From Pseudomonas frederiksbergensis (GTDB lineage: Bacteria > Pseudomonadota > Gammaproteobacteria > Pseudomonadales > Pseudomonadaceae): a DNA stretch of 64,000 nt. A program made the translations under genes and the position numbers. Location of the stretch: positions 372,001-436,000 of the forward strand of contig NZ_JQGJ02000001.1 of assembly GCF_000802155.2 (NCBI RefSeq), written 5' to 3'. Shown here in pieces: positions 36,638-46,343 of this stretch. Numbering within the stretch: the stretch's first letter is position 1; each line of letters starts with the position of its first letter. The notes below the pieces were generated by a model. The model was not told where the DNA came from. It was given only the letters and a program-made list of their open reading frames with translations, and ran no database searches.

Positions 36638-36887
36638 GTCGGCGCCTCATCATGCTTATCAATTAACAAGAAACGTTAGTTGCCAGTGATGCTGAGGGCG
36701 CACGGCGGCGCGCAGGAAATACCGCGGACGCTGCGGGCGAGGAAATCGCCATAGATCAGTTGAAACCCAAGTATCTTCATTGTCGACCCAAGGCTATTGC
36801 GGGCGAGGCTTCTGCTGCCAGAAGACGTTATTCTTATATGCGTAAATCGATTCTACACAGCGTAACCGTATTTGTCCGCCTCGGGTA

Positions 36888-37832
36888 TCAAATCGCCTTT
36901 TCCGCCGGCCGCGCAAGGGGTTTGTTGCACAGGAAAATCCCCATCAGGATCAGCCCCCCGCCCACGCCCATCAGCGCCGTGAGCCGTTCGTCCAATAGCA
37001 AGGCGCCCAACAACACCGCCGTGAGCGGATTGAGCGCGATGAACACGCCGGACCGGGTCGCGCCCATCCGCCGGATGCCGTCATACCAGGCGATGTAGGC
37101 CAGGGCCGAGCCCAGCACGCCTAGGTATAGCAGGCTCAGCCATTGTCGACTGTCCAGCGAGGCCAGCGCCGCGAAGCGAATATCCCCGCCCGCTGCACAC
37201 GCTCCCCAGAGCATCAGCGTGCCCAGCAGGATCGACCAGGTCACCGTCTGCAACGGGCCAAGGCTCTCATTCAGGCTTCTGGAAAACAGCGAATAAATAC
37301 CCCAGCCCAGCACACAGCCGAAAATCAGCATGTCGCCTATCCAGCCGTGTTCCGCTGTTTGTAGCAGGGTTGGGTCTCGACTGACGATCACCAAGCCTGC
37401 CCCGCCGAGACACAAGACAATGCCAGCCACCTTCAGGCGTCCCAGCCGTTCCTTGAAGAGCCACCACGAAGCCAGCCCGATCACCGCCGGGTTCAACGCC
37501 ACGATCAACGAGGCCCGCGATGCGCTGATGTATTGCAAGCCATAAAAGAAGCAGAGGTTGTAGAAGAAAATGCCGAAGAAACCGAGCACCACCAGTTGAG
37601 CACCCTGTTTCAGGCTGGGCCTTGCCAGGGAAATGCGCGCCAGGCCGAGAAACCCCAGCAGCGCGATACTCGCCAACAGGAAACGTACGCTGGCGGCCAG
37701 CATCGGCGCCAGGGCATCGGATAGGATCCGCCCGGCCACGAAGGTCCCGCCCCAGATCATCGTGACCATGGCAAGTTTCAAATAGACCGGAACGTCGGAT
37801 GGCGCGGCAACAGTGTGTTCAAGGGGCTTCAT
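36888..37832 (-). CDS. DMT-superfamily (EamA) permease
   Basis: 314-residue inner-membrane protein with two EamA repeats of about five helices each (MVTMIWGGTFVAGRIL in the first, IAWYDGIRRMGATRSGVFIALNP in the second). Likely an exporter of a metabolite or amino acid. It is divergent from a LysR-type regulator 87 bp away, the usual arrangement for a regulator and its transporter target. Substrate unknown. Confidence 0.87.
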   Translation of the reverse strand: MKPLEHTVAAPSDVPVYLKLAMVTMIWGGTFVAGRILSDALAPMLAASVRFLLASIALLGFLGLARISLARPSLKQGAQLVVLGFFGIFFYNLCFFYGLQYISASRASLIVALNPAVIGLASWWLFKERLGRLKVAGIVLCLGGAGLVIVSRDPTLLQTAEHGWIGDMLIFGCVLGWGIYSLFSRSLNESLGPLQTVTWSILLGTLMLWGACAAGGDIRFAALASLDSRQWLSLLYLGVLGSALAYIAWYDGIRRMGATRSGVFIALNPLTAVLLGALLLDERLTALMGVGGGLILMGIFLCNKPLARPAEKAI

Positions 37833-37919
37833 GATTCACCGAACTAGGGGCTTACTGGATCAGGGCAGATAGGTCATCATCCAGCTCATGCCTTCTCATC
37901 GTAAAATGAGTATTTGCTC

Positions 37920-38792
37920 ATGACCCTTACCCAACTCGAGATCTTCTCGCTGGTCGCCGAGCTGCGTGGTTTCACGGCAGCCGCGACACGGTTGGGTATT
38001 GGACAGTCAGCGGTGTCGCACGCGATCAAATCCCTGGAACAAGAACTCGGCGTCGAGCTGTTCAGGCGTCATCAAACCGTGGTGGAGCCCAGCGACATCG
38101 GCCAGCAACTGCTGCTGCGGGCCCGAGCCATGCTCGGATTGGCCAACACCCTGCGCCAGGAAGCCGCAGACGCCCGCGGCATGCGTCGCGGAACCTTGCG
38201 CATCGGCTCGTTCGGCCCGACATCGTCGATGAAGCTGTTGCCGGCGATCCTGGAACGCTTCAGTGCATTGCATCCAGGGATCGAAGTGCATGTCGACGAG
38301 GGCCCGGACCGCCAGGTGCTCCAGTGGTTGGATGAACGGCGAATCGACGTCGGTTTCGTGGTTTTGCCGGAGGAGCGCTTCGATACGTTCGCGCTGGTGG
38401 AAGACCAGATGGTCGCCCTGCTCCCCGCTGCCCACTCGCTCGCCGACCAGACCTGCGTAAAGCTCAGGGACTTGTGCGATGACCCGTTCATCCTCACTGA
38501 GGCTGGGTCGTCGGAACTGGTCTGGCGCTTGTTCAATGCAGCACGCCTTGCACCGAACGTACGTTATCGCTGCTCGCAACTGCTCAGTACACTCGACATC
38601 GTCGCGCGTGGCGACGCGGTGAGCGTGGTTTCCGAAGGCTCGCTACCTCTGGTCCAGCACCCTGGGTTCGTTGTTCGCCCCCTGTCGCCACCCGTCCCAC
38701 GGCAGATCGGCCTGGCCGTGCTCGATAGCCGCCAAGCCTCGCCGGCAACCCTGGCGTTTATCGAGCTGGCCCAGGCAGTCCGGTCGATTTAA
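37920..38792 (+). CDS. LysR-family transcriptional regulator
   Basis: About 290 residues: N-terminal winged helix-turn-helix (LTQLEIFSLVAELRGFTAAATRLGIGQSAVSHAIKSLE) reported here only by its span 3-60, and a C-terminal periplasmic-binding-protein-like effector domain (about 90-285). The start at ATG 37920 fits the LysR N-terminus; a TTG two codons upstream (37914) is possible. It is divergent from the EamA permease and probably controls it and itself. Confidence 0.9.
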   Translation: MTLTQLEIFSLVAELRGFTAAATRLGIGQSAVSHAIKSLEQELGVELFRRHQTVVEPSDIGQQLLLRARAMLGLANTLRQEAADARGMRRGTLRIGSFGPTSSMKLLPAILERFSALHPGIEVHVDEGPDRQVLQWLDERRIDVGFVVLPEERFDTFALVEDQMVALLPAAHSLADQTCVKLRDLCDDPFILTEAGSSELVWRLFNAARLAPNVRYRCSQLLSTLDIVARGDAVSVVSEGSLPLVQHPGFVVRPLSPPVPRQIGLAVLDSRQASPATLAFIELAQAVRSI

Positions 38793-39109
38793 GTCACGCT
38801 TAACTTTTCTACAAGCCTTCTATTTGCCCGCTACAGTAGCGGGCAAGATTTCATTACGCCATCTAGTACTCTTAACAGCCAATTTCCGTCGCCAAGCGCT
38901 TGACGTCGTCCCGCCGACTGATGGAAAAAGGCAACTGTTGTTACATAACGAAAAAGTTACGATTTACACTTTTCGGATTAACTACTACAATTTTTTCTGC
39001 CTGACCCGATAGCAGGAGAGTCATTAGTCACCGAGTCGCTACAAGGCGCCTGGCTTATAGCTTTGTTTGCGGTTGGTATCAGCCATTTATTTTGATTGGA
39101 GTACTTATA
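38793..39109. other. Intergenic region upstream of mvaU (317 bp)
   Basis: Contains a near-perfect hairpin (38824-38846) after the LysR stop, then an AT-rich stretch (about 38925-39000) typical of an H-NS-family gene promoter, and a long leader before the TTG start. I see no small ORF or tRNA. A sense leader RNA or a small RNA cannot be excluded. Confidence 0.55.
38824..38846. terminator. Hairpin after the LysR gene
   Basis: Arms TTGCCCGCTAC and GTAGCGGGCAA with one central base. The following bases (GATTTCATT) are only weakly T-rich, so it may be a weak terminator or an RNA 3' end stabiliser. Confidence 0.5.
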
Positions 39110-39475
39110 TTGTCCAGACTCGCTGAATTTCGCAAAGCCGAAAAGGCCCTTCAAGAGCAGCTCGCGCAGCTGGAAGCTTTGAAGAATGATGCCGGGCTCA
39201 AGAAAGAAATCGAATTCGAAGAAAAGCTCCAAGGGCTGATGAAAACCTACGGCAAGGGCCTGCGTGACATCATCGCGATCCTCGACCCAAGTCCTTCCAA
39301 GTCAGGTCTGCCGTCGGCCAAGACTCCAAAAACCCGCCGCGCCCGGGTCGTCAAGGTCTACCAGAACCCGCACACGGGTGAACTGATCGAGACCAAGGGC
39401 GGCAACCATCGCGGCCTGAAAGCGTGGAAGGAACAATACGGCGCGAGCACCGTCGATTCCTGGCTGCGTGGTTGA
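39110..39475 (+). CDS. mvaU: MvaT/MvaU-family H-NS-like nucleoid protein
   Basis: 121-residue xenogeneic silencer of the Pseudomonas MvaT/MvaU family. Residues 1-60 are the oligomerising coiled coil (SRLAEFRKAEKALQEQLAQL); about 75-121 form the AT-hook-like DNA-binding domain (VKVYQNPHTGELIETKGGNH, LKAWKEQYG). The closeness to MvaU rather than MvaT rests on the LAEFR..EKALQEQLAQLEAL opening. The start is TTG at 39110 with TGGAGT nine bases upstream. A clear terminator follows. Confidence 0.9.
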   Translation: MSRLAEFRKAEKALQEQLAQLEALKNDAGLKKEIEFEEKLQGLMKTYGKGLRDIIAILDPSPSKSGLPSAKTPKTRRARVVKVYQNPHTGELIETKGGNHRGLKAWKEQYGASTVDSWLRG

Positions 39476-39489
39476 TCGCACTACTATGC

Positions 39490-39520
39490 AAAAAGCCCTG
39501 GCTTGCACCAGGGCTTTTTT
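39490..39520. terminator. Rho-independent terminator after mvaU
   Basis: AAAAAGCCCTGG-CTTGCA-CCAGGGCTTTTTT hairpin with flanking A and T tracts. It can also end the converging gene at 39566. Confidence 0.9.
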
Positions 39521-39565
39521 ATGCCCGAACTTTAAGGCTAATCCAAAAGTATTATGCTGAAAGCC

Positions 39566-40096
39566 TTATAGTTTCAGGCTATTTCGTACCGACTGTATTT
39601 CATCCTGGCTTTCTACGAATACCTGCGCCTGCCCCGCATAGGACAACACGTAGGCATTGCCCTCGTTAAGTGCCGCGACAAGGGTCTGCGACAATACATG
39701 TCGGCCGTTCTGCGTAATCGTGCAAGTGGTTTCCAACGCGCTTGCGCCACCCAACACCGAAGCATGAATCTTATTGCAGACACTTTGATAGCCGCCCTGG
39801 AAAAAATCCTTTTGTATGGACTTTCTCATTTCCAGCAGCACGCCTTGCAAGTTGACGAGATGGTCGGGCTCGACGGGTGACGCGGTTAACTCCATCACCA
39901 TCACGGCATTGCCCGAAGCATCATTCTTGGTGGCGCGCTGCCGGCTGGGGCCTTTGGCTGGGACCGGTGCGTCGGCAGGCAGCGATTCGATGATCCACCC
40001 CTGAGGCCAGGTAACCTGCGGTTCGGCGGCCCCCGCGTCGACGCTCGATGCGACGGTAAACAGCAGGACGAACAGCGAAGGAAGCGGTCGAAACAT
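39566..40096 (-). CDS. Secreted hypothetical protein, DUF4946-like
   Basis: 176 residues with an N-terminal signal peptide (MFRPLPSLFVLLFTVASS...AGAAEP, cleavage near residue 23). The mature part begins with WPQGWIIESLP and SRQRATKNDASGNAVMVMELT, which I associate with the Pseudomonas DUF4946 family, and has two cysteines (SVCNK, ETTCT) that may pair in the periplasm. No function is known. The start at 40096 is preferred because it gives a normal signal peptide; longer in-frame extensions do not. Confidence 0.65.
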   Translation of the reverse strand: MFRPLPSLFVLLFTVASSVDAGAAEPQVTWPQGWIIESLPADAPVPAKGPSRQRATKNDASGNAVMVMELTASPVEPDHLVNLQGVLLEMRKSIQKDFFQGGYQSVCNKIHASVLGGASALETTCTITQNGRHVLSQTLVAALNEGNAYVLSYAGQAQVFVESQDEIQSVRNSLKL

Positions 40097-40171
40097 TGCG
40101 TTGCACTCAAGGACTGATCGTGAAGTCTGAAGCATCATGTCAACGAGAGCTACACCGGATCGATCAAACAT

Positions 40172-43051
40172 TCATTGAGGTGCCCCCCGAGGGCGGGAAC
40201 CCGTCGTCCAGTGCAGGGCACTGGCCAAAGCCTCTGCAGAATCCATGTCGTCTCCGATGGGAGCCTGCGTTGCATCCTTCGGGTAACCGAATGCTGCGAT
40301 CCATTGCGGTGCGTGTTGCGCCAGTTGGTCGCACAGCACCGTTATCTTGCCTTCCAACTGACGGTACATTTCCAGCCCAAGCAATCCTTCGCTTATGAAC
40401 CAAGCGGCATGCTGCTCGATACGTTCGAGCACAAACAGAGTGGTCAAATCCCCCAGCATTTTTTCCACTTGAGGTTGGGTAACGACCGCCAAGGCCTGCA
40501 GCGCACTTTCAAGAAACAGACGCAAACCATGCGCCTCGCCCACGGCCCGGGCGCCGACCAATAACGGATTCCACACCTGCATTGGGTCGCAGCCCCGTAC
40601 TTCAGCGGCTTCGACGTCCGCCTTGAGACGGCTGATCAACCGGTATTCGCGTGTGCGAAACAAGAATAACCAATATTCGGGCTCCAATAATCGAGCACTC
40701 CCGGAAAATACCGGGGGCACGTCGAGAGGTAACGTACTTAAGCTTTTGGCGGTGTCCAGTACGATAAGCAAATTATTGCCGCCGGCGTCATTGAATACGT
40801 GGGCCAGCCCCTCGTATTCCATGAAACGATTCAAGGTCAGATCACCCGCTACACCGCAACGAAGCCTACACTCGCTGATCACTTGCTCGACCGCCCAGGT
40901 ACACAATGCCTTGCTCAGCGCCAACGATCGGTTCGCGCTGGACCACGGCGCCCAGGTCAAGGCCGAGGCATCGGCGGTGCGTCGCGTGGTCCGCTCGCGC
41001 ACTCTTTGCATCCAACCTTCAACTTCATGATTGACCTGGCAGGTGGTGACGTAAGTGGTCGCCAAGGCAGCGAACAGCGCGCGACGTTGGGTACTGTAGC
41101 TCAGCAAACTGACATCGGCGCCAATACGCGCCATCGTGGAACGGCGTAAAGAATGACTCAGGGCCAGCCCGACACTGGCACGGGCCACCGCACACATGGC
41201 TATTGCCGCCATGGCCCAGACATGCGCAGGTGCCACTAGCGTACGGACGAGCCGCTCGTCCGGATGGGAGAGCGGATCATGCAAGACGCCTTGTTCATCG
41301 ATGGAGGCTGTGCCGGACAACCAAGCGCAATAGGGTAGATGCACATGATCGAATCTCGCCAATCCATAATCGAAGGGAACCAGGGGGATTTCTGCCGGGG
41401 AAGACAACCGCACGCCCGGACGAGGGCCTCGATGATCGCTGATATCGAAGGCAAAAGGATAGACACCGCAGTCCCGGCCATCCATTTTCAAGCGTGCGCA
41501 CACGACGCCGATCTTGGGCTGGTCACTGATCCCCACATTGGTAAATTTAAGCGCACCGTTATCCGGGGTATGCAAGGTGAAGGACCTACTCGCGGGATCA
41601 AAGACAGCCTCGGTACGATTGGCAATCTGACTGTTACTGCCACCGATTTCGGTGATCATGTAGGCGCTGACTTTCTCGCCGGACTCCAACGCTTGGCGCA
41701 GGCGGATGGCGCCCGGGTTGTCCTGCTCGAACTCGATCAACGTGCCGACACAAAGCCCGTATTGGATGGCAAAGGCGATAAACAAAGACGGATCGCCCAC
41801 CCCCAGCGCTTGCGAAAGCGCCAGCATCAGGCCGGGCTCATCGAACAATCGGGTATTGGCGGGCAGCGCTTTGATCAGCGCTCGCAGTCGCGCATAGGTG
41901 CCTCGGTGCAGTTCCAGATTCGCCAAACCGATACGATGGGAGAGATCCAGGCCTGCAAGAATCTGCGCTGCCTGCATGCTCGTTTCATTCGAAACAGCCC
42001 CTTCAATGGCTTCGACTAGGCCGCGGATTGTCCGATCCGTCAGCGGATCGTCGGCCCCAGCCCGGAACTCCAGTTCGGAGAACAAAACCATCAGCTCAGC
42101 AGCATCCTGTACCAACGGGGCGTATGCCTGCGCCAGAGGTAATGTGGCGTACACACACCGTGACAAACCACCACCGATGCCGAGATCGACAAACACCGTT
42201 TGCGCGTCCGAGTTGATGTCCTGAAGTGCCTGCAATAGATGAGCCGGTTTGATAACGCAATCAGCGAGCCCGCGCGGCAGGTCATCCTTGTCGTGGTACA
42301 TCCTGCGCGCGACGCAGGAATACAGGGGAACCCGTATAGAACCTGGTGAAAGTGCGCGCAGTTGTGCAAGGAAACGCTCCGCCACTGACACCTGGCCTGG
42401 ATGATGAGACGCATAAGGTGCATCCAGCCTCAGGATCTTTGGGCCATCAGGGGCTTGTTTCATCAGCGCCTCGATGGCCTTGTTGGGACCGCTGACGAGG
42501 CATTGACGAGGCGCATTGACGCACGCCAACACCAGGTCCGGCCGCCTCACTGTTTCCAATAAGGTCAAAGTCTCCCGCTCAGAACCTACGACCAGAACCA
42601 TGGTCCCTTCGCCTTCCTGGTCTTGGAAGGCGTTGTTCAATGCACAAACGGCCCGTGCGCCATCCGCCAACGTAAGCGCACCGGCGCAGACCATCGCTGC
42701 AATTTCCCCCAGGCTTTGCGCAATGATCACGCGAGGACACACACCAAATAGCTCCAGGACCTCTGCCAGCGCTACCGAAGCGGCAAAAGCTGCCATCTGC
42801 GGAACACCCACCGGCAGTCCGCCCTTGTGGTCCGGGTCGAGCAGAACCTGTCGGATCAGGCCCGACGCTATAGGTCGACGTTGCTCGATATGATTCAATG
42901 CGTCATCTATCGCGCCCAGGACCTCCTCTATCCGTTGCGCAACTTGTGGGCTGGTGCCGTGGAGCGTCGCCAAGCCACCTCTCGGATCAGATCCTTGGCC
43001 GGGGAATATGAAAATAGCGTTATCGCGCAGTGACACCAACGGGGAAGACAT
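40172..43051 (-). CDS. Acyltransferase fused to acyl-CoA dehydrogenase/oxidase-like domain
   Basis: 959-residue two-domain protein. Residues 1 to about 330 are a FabD/polyketide-type acyltransferase: FIFPGQGS (14-21), the serine elbow AQSLGE with Ser113 (GH of the usual GHSxGE replaced by AQ), CVNAPRQCLVSGP, and a YASHHPG catalytic-His motif. About 380-960 resembles acyl-CoA oxidases/dehydrogenases (YMITEIGGSN near 465, KFTNVG near 503, FDHVHLPYC near 570) with a long helical C-terminal part. The start at 43051 has GGAGAG upstream. No PKS, ACP or FAS gene is nearby; the gene stands alone. Such an enzyme could load an acyl group and desaturate it, but this is inference. Confidence 0.7.
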   Translation of the reverse strand: MSSPLVSLRDNAIFIFPGQGSDPRGGLATLHGTSPQVAQRIEEVLGAIDDALNHIEQRRPIASGLIRQVLLDPDHKGGLPVGVPQMAAFAASVALAEVLELFGVCPRVIIAQSLGEIAAMVCAGALTLADGARAVCALNNAFQDQEGEGTMVLVVGSERETLTLLETVRRPDLVLACVNAPRQCLVSGPNKAIEALMKQAPDGPKILRLDAPYASHHPGQVSVAERFLAQLRALSPGSIRVPLYSCVARRMYHDKDDLPRGLADCVIKPAHLLQALQDINSDAQTVFVDLGIGGGLSRCVYATLPLAQAYAPLVQDAAELMVLFSELEFRAGADDPLTDRTIRGLVEAIEGAVSNETSMQAAQILAGLDLSHRIGLANLELHRGTYARLRALIKALPANTRLFDEPGLMLALSQALGVGDPSLFIAFAIQYGLCVGTLIEFEQDNPGAIRLRQALESGEKVSAYMITEIGGSNSQIANRTEAVFDPASRSFTLHTPDNGALKFTNVGISDQPKIGVVCARLKMDGRDCGVYPFAFDISDHRGPRPGVRLSSPAEIPLVPFDYGLARFDHVHLPYCAWLSGTASIDEQGVLHDPLSHPDERLVRTLVAPAHVWAMAAIAMCAVARASVGLALSHSLRRSTMARIGADVSLLSYSTQRRALFAALATTYVTTCQVNHEVEGWMQRVRERTTRRTADASALTWAPWSSANRSLALSKALCTWAVEQVISECRLRCGVAGDLTLNRFMEYEGLAHVFNDAGGNNLLIVLDTAKSLSTLPLDVPPVFSGSARLLEPEYWLFLFRTREYRLISRLKADVEAAEVRGCDPMQVWNPLLVGARAVGEAHGLRLFLESALQALAVVTQPQVEKMLGDLTTLFVLERIEQHAAWFISEGLLGLEMYRQLEGKITVLCDQLAQHAPQWIAAFGYPKDATQAPIGDDMDSAEALASALHWTTGSRPRGAPQ

Positions 43052-43357
43052 CAGAAACTCTCCAGCCACACAGCTCGGATCGTATGGCTCGCATTCGTGA
43101 CGCTCGAGAGAATCGGGGTGAAAGGAATGCAAGCGCAGCGGATGGAACGACCGATCGATTTGCCGGGTTCAGAATAAGAAGATTTTCAAGCCGAACAACT
43201 GTTACTTCCGACAGTGAATCGATAAACCTGCGGTTTGGCGATGCCCCGCCCCTTGCGTATCATGGACGCACCTGCAAGGAAGCCGTCCAGCGCAAGCCCA
43301 GGACCGTCGCGGCACCGCTGCGGCGTCGTTTGCCCCACTTAATTTTCCGGAGGGCCC
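43052..43357. other. Divergent promoter region between the AT fusion gene and gloA (306 bp)
   Basis: No credible gene. A possible sigma-70 promoter for gloA is TTTGGC (43234-43239) and TATCAT (43258-43263), 18 bp apart. The gloA side has a CGGAGGG ribosome-binding site just before 43358. Nothing else is recognised. Confidence 0.4.
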
Positions 43358-43879
43358 ATGAGCCTGCAAGAACTCAACACGTTTCCTGGCGTCACCGCCC
43401 AACCCGATGCCGCCACGGCAAAGTTCGTCTTCAACCACACGATGCTACGGGTCAAGGACATTACCAAGTCCCTTGATTTCTACACCCGCGTGCTGGGTTT
43501 TTCCCTGGTGGAAAAACGCGATTTCCCTGAAGCCGAGTTCAGCCTGTATTTCCTCGCGCTGGTGGACAAGGGCCAAATCCCTGCGGACGCAGCGGCGCGG
43601 ACCGAGTGGATGAAATCGATCCCCGGCATCCTGGAACTGACCCACAACCATGGCACCGAAAACGACCCGGCGTTTGCCTACCACAATGGCAACACCGACC
43701 CGCGCGGTTTCGGTCACATCTGCATCTCGGTACCGGACGTCGTCGCCGCCTGCGAGCGCTTCGAAGCGCTGGGCTGCGATTTCCAGAAGCGCCTGAGCGA
43801 CGGTCGGATGAAAAGCCTGGCGTTCATCAAGGACCCGGACGGCTATTGGGTTGAAATCATTCAGCCTGCTCCGCTGTAA
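43358..43879 (+). CDS. gloA: Lactoylglutathione lyase (glyoxalase I)
   Basis: 173-residue glyoxalase I that converts the methylglyoxal-glutathione hemithioacetal to S-lactoylglutathione. Metal and substrate residues lie in [37 protein letters not shown] and WVEIIQP. The length (longer than the 135-residue E. coli enzyme) is that of the eukaryote-like class common in pseudomonads. GGAGGG precedes the ATG. A terminator follows. Confidence 0.94.
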   Translation: MSLQELNTFPGVTAQPDAATAKFVFNHTMLRVKDITKSLDFYTRVLGFSLVEKRDFPEAEFSLYFLALVDKGQIPADAAARTEWMKSIPGILELTHNHGTENDPAFAYHNGNTDPRGFGHICISVPDVVAACERFEALGCDFQKRLSDGRMKSLAFIKDPDGYWVEIIQPAPL

Positions 43880-43911
43880 ACCGCATCACCCTCCCACGGG
43901 GAACGCGCGAT

Positions 43912-43952
43912 CAAAAAAAACCCCATGGGCCAGGGCCCATGGGGTTTTGTTT
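43912..43952. terminator. Bidirectional terminator between gloA and ahpF
   Basis: AAAAAAAACCCCATGGGCC...GGCCCATGGGGTTTTGTTTTTT hairpin, with A and T tracts on the two sides of converging genes. Confidence 0.9.
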
Positions 43953-43968
43953 TTTCAGCGACTGGCGA

Positions 43969-45531
43969 TCAGGCCGGTGCGGAGGTGCGGATCAGGTGAT
44001 CGAAGGCGCTCAACGAGGCCTTGGCACCCTCGCCCACGGCGATCACGATCTGCTTGTACGGCACGGTGGTGACGTCACCGGCAGCGAACACGCCAGGGAT
44101 CGAGGTTTCGCCACGGGCATCGACGATGATCTCGCCGCGCGGTGACAGCTCTACGGTGCCCTTGAGCCAATCGGTGTTGGGCAACAGGCCGATCTGCACG
44201 AAGATCCCTTCCAGCGCCACGTCGCGCACTTCACCGCTCGGACGGTCCTTGTAGCGCAGGCCGTTGACCTTCTGACCGTCACCCGTCACTTCAGTGGTCT
44301 GGGCATGGGTGATCACCGTCACATTCGGCAGGCTGTGCAGTTTGCGTTGCAACACCGCGTCGGCCCGCAATTGCACGTCGAACTCCAGCAGCGTGACGTG
44401 GGACACGATACCTGCCAGGTCGATGGCCGCCTCGACGCCGGAGTTACCGCCGCCGATCACCGCCACGCGCTTGCCTTTGAACAGCGGACCATCGCAGTGC
44501 GGGCAGTACGCCACGCCCTTGTTGCGGTATTGCTGCTCGCCCGGCACGTTCATTTCGCGCCAGCGTGCACCGGTCGCCAGGATCACGGTCTTGGCCTTGA
44601 GGCTCGCGCCGCTGGCGAACTTGATTTCATGCAGCCCACCATCCGTGCCAGGCACCAGGGCGTCGGCGCGTTGCAGGTTCATGATGTCCACGTCGTACTG
44701 CTTGACGTGCTCTTCCAGGGCAACGGCCAGTTTCGGGCCTTCGGTTTCCTGGACCGAGATAAAGTTCTCGATCGCCATGGTGTCGAGCACCTGGCCACCG
44801 AAACGCTCGGCCGCCACACCGGTGCGGATGCCTTTGCGGGCCGCATAGATGGCCGCCGAAGCACCGGCCGGGCCACCGCCGACCACCAACACATCAAAGG
44901 CATCCTTGGCGCTGATCTTCTCGGCCTGGCGTTCGATGCCGCTGGTGTCGATCTTGGCGAGGATTTCTTCCAGGCCCATGCGGCCCTGGCCGAAGTTCAC
45001 ACCGTTCAAGTAGATGCTTGGCACGGCCATGATCTGGCGTTCATCGACTTCGGCCTGGAACAGCGCGCCGTCGATGGCGACATGCTTGATGTTCGGGTTC
45101 AGCACCGCCATCAGGTTCAGCGCCTGGACCACGTCCGGGCAGTTCTGGCACGACAGCGAGAAATATGTCTCGAAGTTGAACTCGCCCTTGAGCGAGCGGA
45201 TCTGTTCGATCACGTCGACACTGGCCTTCGAAGGGTGGCCACCGACTTGCAGCAGGGCCAGTACCAACGAAGTGAATTCATGGCCCATGGGAATACCGGC
45301 GAAACGCAGGCTGATGTCCGCTCCCGGGCGGTTCAACGAGAACGAGGGCTTGCGCGCATCGGTGCCGTTGTCGAGCAAGGTAATCTGGTTGGAAAGACTG
45401 GCAACGTCTTTGAGTAACGCGAGCATTTCCTGGGATTTCGCACCGTCGTCGAGGGATGCAACGATCTCGATCGGCTGGGTGACCCGTTCCAGGTATGACT
45501 TCAACTGAGCTTTAAGATTGGCGTCCAACAT
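43969..45531 (-). CDS. ahpF: Alkyl hydroperoxide reductase subunit F
   Basis: 520-residue flavoprotein that passes electrons from NADH to AhpC. The N-terminal tandem thioredoxin-fold domain has SCQNCPDVV; the FAD/NAD part has [19 protein letters not shown] and the redox-active CPHCDGP. The sequence closely follows E. coli AhpF throughout. The start at 45531 (MLDANLK) matches that protein; an ATG five codons upstream at 45546 is the alternative. ahpC lies upstream on the same strand, but a terminator separates them. Confidence 0.96.
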   Translation of the reverse strand: MLDANLKAQLKSYLERVTQPIEIVASLDDGAKSQEMLALLKDVASLSNQITLLDNGTDARKPSFSLNRPGADISLRFAGIPMGHEFTSLVLALLQVGGHPSKASVDVIEQIRSLKGEFNFETYFSLSCQNCPDVVQALNLMAVLNPNIKHVAIDGALFQAEVDERQIMAVPSIYLNGVNFGQGRMGLEEILAKIDTSGIERQAEKISAKDAFDVLVVGGGPAGASAAIYAARKGIRTGVAAERFGGQVLDTMAIENFISVQETEGPKLAVALEEHVKQYDVDIMNLQRADALVPGTDGGLHEIKFASGASLKAKTVILATGARWREMNVPGEQQYRNKGVAYCPHCDGPLFKGKRVAVIGGGNSGVEAAIDLAGIVSHVTLLEFDVQLRADAVLQRKLHSLPNVTVITHAQTTEVTGDGQKVNGLRYKDRPSGEVRDVALEGIFVQIGLLPNTDWLKGTVELSPRGEIIVDARGETSIPGVFAAGDVTTVPYKQIVIAVGEGAKASLSAFDHLIRTSAPA

Positions 45532-45559
45532 ACGGGCGATTTCCATGTTTGAATTTCAG

Positions 45560-45600
45560 AAAAAACAACGCCCGAGCGAATCTCGCCCGGGCGTTTTTTG
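45560..45600. terminator. Terminator between ahpC and ahpF
   Basis: AAAAAACAACGCCCG...CGGGCGTTTTTT hairpin after ahpC. Partial read-through could still reach ahpF, whose own promoter would have to lie in this short gap. Confidence 0.85.
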
Positions 45601-45654
45601 GGGCGAAGCGGCTTACTTGATCAAGAGCGAATCGCCCTCTGGTAACGCACTGGT

Positions 45655-46218
45655 TTAGATCTTGCCGACCAAGTCCAGGGACGGAGCCAGGGTGGCCTCG
45701 CCTTCTTTCCACTTGGCTGGGCAGACTTCGCCTGGGTGAGCAGCAACATACTGGGCAGCCTTGATCTTGCGCAGCAGCTCGGAAGCGTCACGGCCTACAC
45801 CGCCGTCGTTGATTTCAACGATCTTGATCTGGCCTTCAGGGTTGATCACGAAAGTACCGCGGTCAGCCAGGCCAGCTTCTTCGATCAGCACGTCGAAGTT
45901 GCGAGAAATGGCCAGGGTCGGGTCGCCGATCATGGTGTACTGGATCTTGCCGATGGCTGGCGAAGTGTTGTGCCAGGCAGCGTGGGCGAAGTGAGTGTCG
46001 GTGGAAACGCTGTAGATCTCGACGCCCAGCTTCTGGAACTCGGCGTAGTTGTCAGCCAGGTCTTCCAGCTCGGTTGGGCAAACGAAGGTGAAGTCAGCCG
46101 GATAGAAGAACACGACAGACCACTTGCCTTTCAGGTCAGCGTCCGACACTTCGACGAAAGCGCCGTTTTTGAACGCGGTGGCTTTGAACGGTTTAACTTG
46201 GCTGTTGATGATAGGCAT
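45655..46218 (-). CDS. ahpC: Alkyl hydroperoxide reductase subunit C
   Basis: 187-residue typical 2-Cys peroxiredoxin that reduces peroxides. Peroxidatic Cys47 is in FTFVCPTE and the resolving Cys near 166 is in GEVCPAKW. The start at 46218 ([11 protein letters not shown]) is the family N-terminus; a longer frame upstream is not used. GGAGAG precedes it. A candidate OxyR region lies about 110 bp upstream. Confidence 0.97.
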   Translation of the reverse strand: MPIINSQVKPFKATAFKNGAFVEVSDADLKGKWSVVFFYPADFTFVCPTELEDLADNYAEFQKLGVEIYSVSTDTHFAHAAWHNTSPAIGKIQYTMIGDPTLAISRNFDVLIEEAGLADRGTFVINPEGQIKIVEINDGGVGRDASELLRKIKAAQYVAAHPGEVCPAKWKEGEATLAPSLDLVGKI

Positions 46219-46320
46219 CGTTGACTCTCCGTCAGGGGTTGTGAAGTTGATGGGATGAATCTTAGCCACTCATTTCGCCGTTGGCTCATTGCCAAAGCTC
46301 ATGTCAATGATTGGTTTTGA

Positions 46321-46343
46321 CTATCAGGAATCTATATAGATAG
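46321..46343. promoter_or_regulatory. ahpC: Possible OxyR site upstream of ahpC
   Basis: CTAT-N7-CTAT followed by ATAG...ATAG tetramers, including a 12-bp perfect palindrome ATCTATATAGAT (46330-46341), lies 103-125 bp before the ahpC ATG. OxyR tetranucleotide sites have ATAG/CTAT elements at this spacing, but the order here is imperfect. Weak call. Confidence 0.35.
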
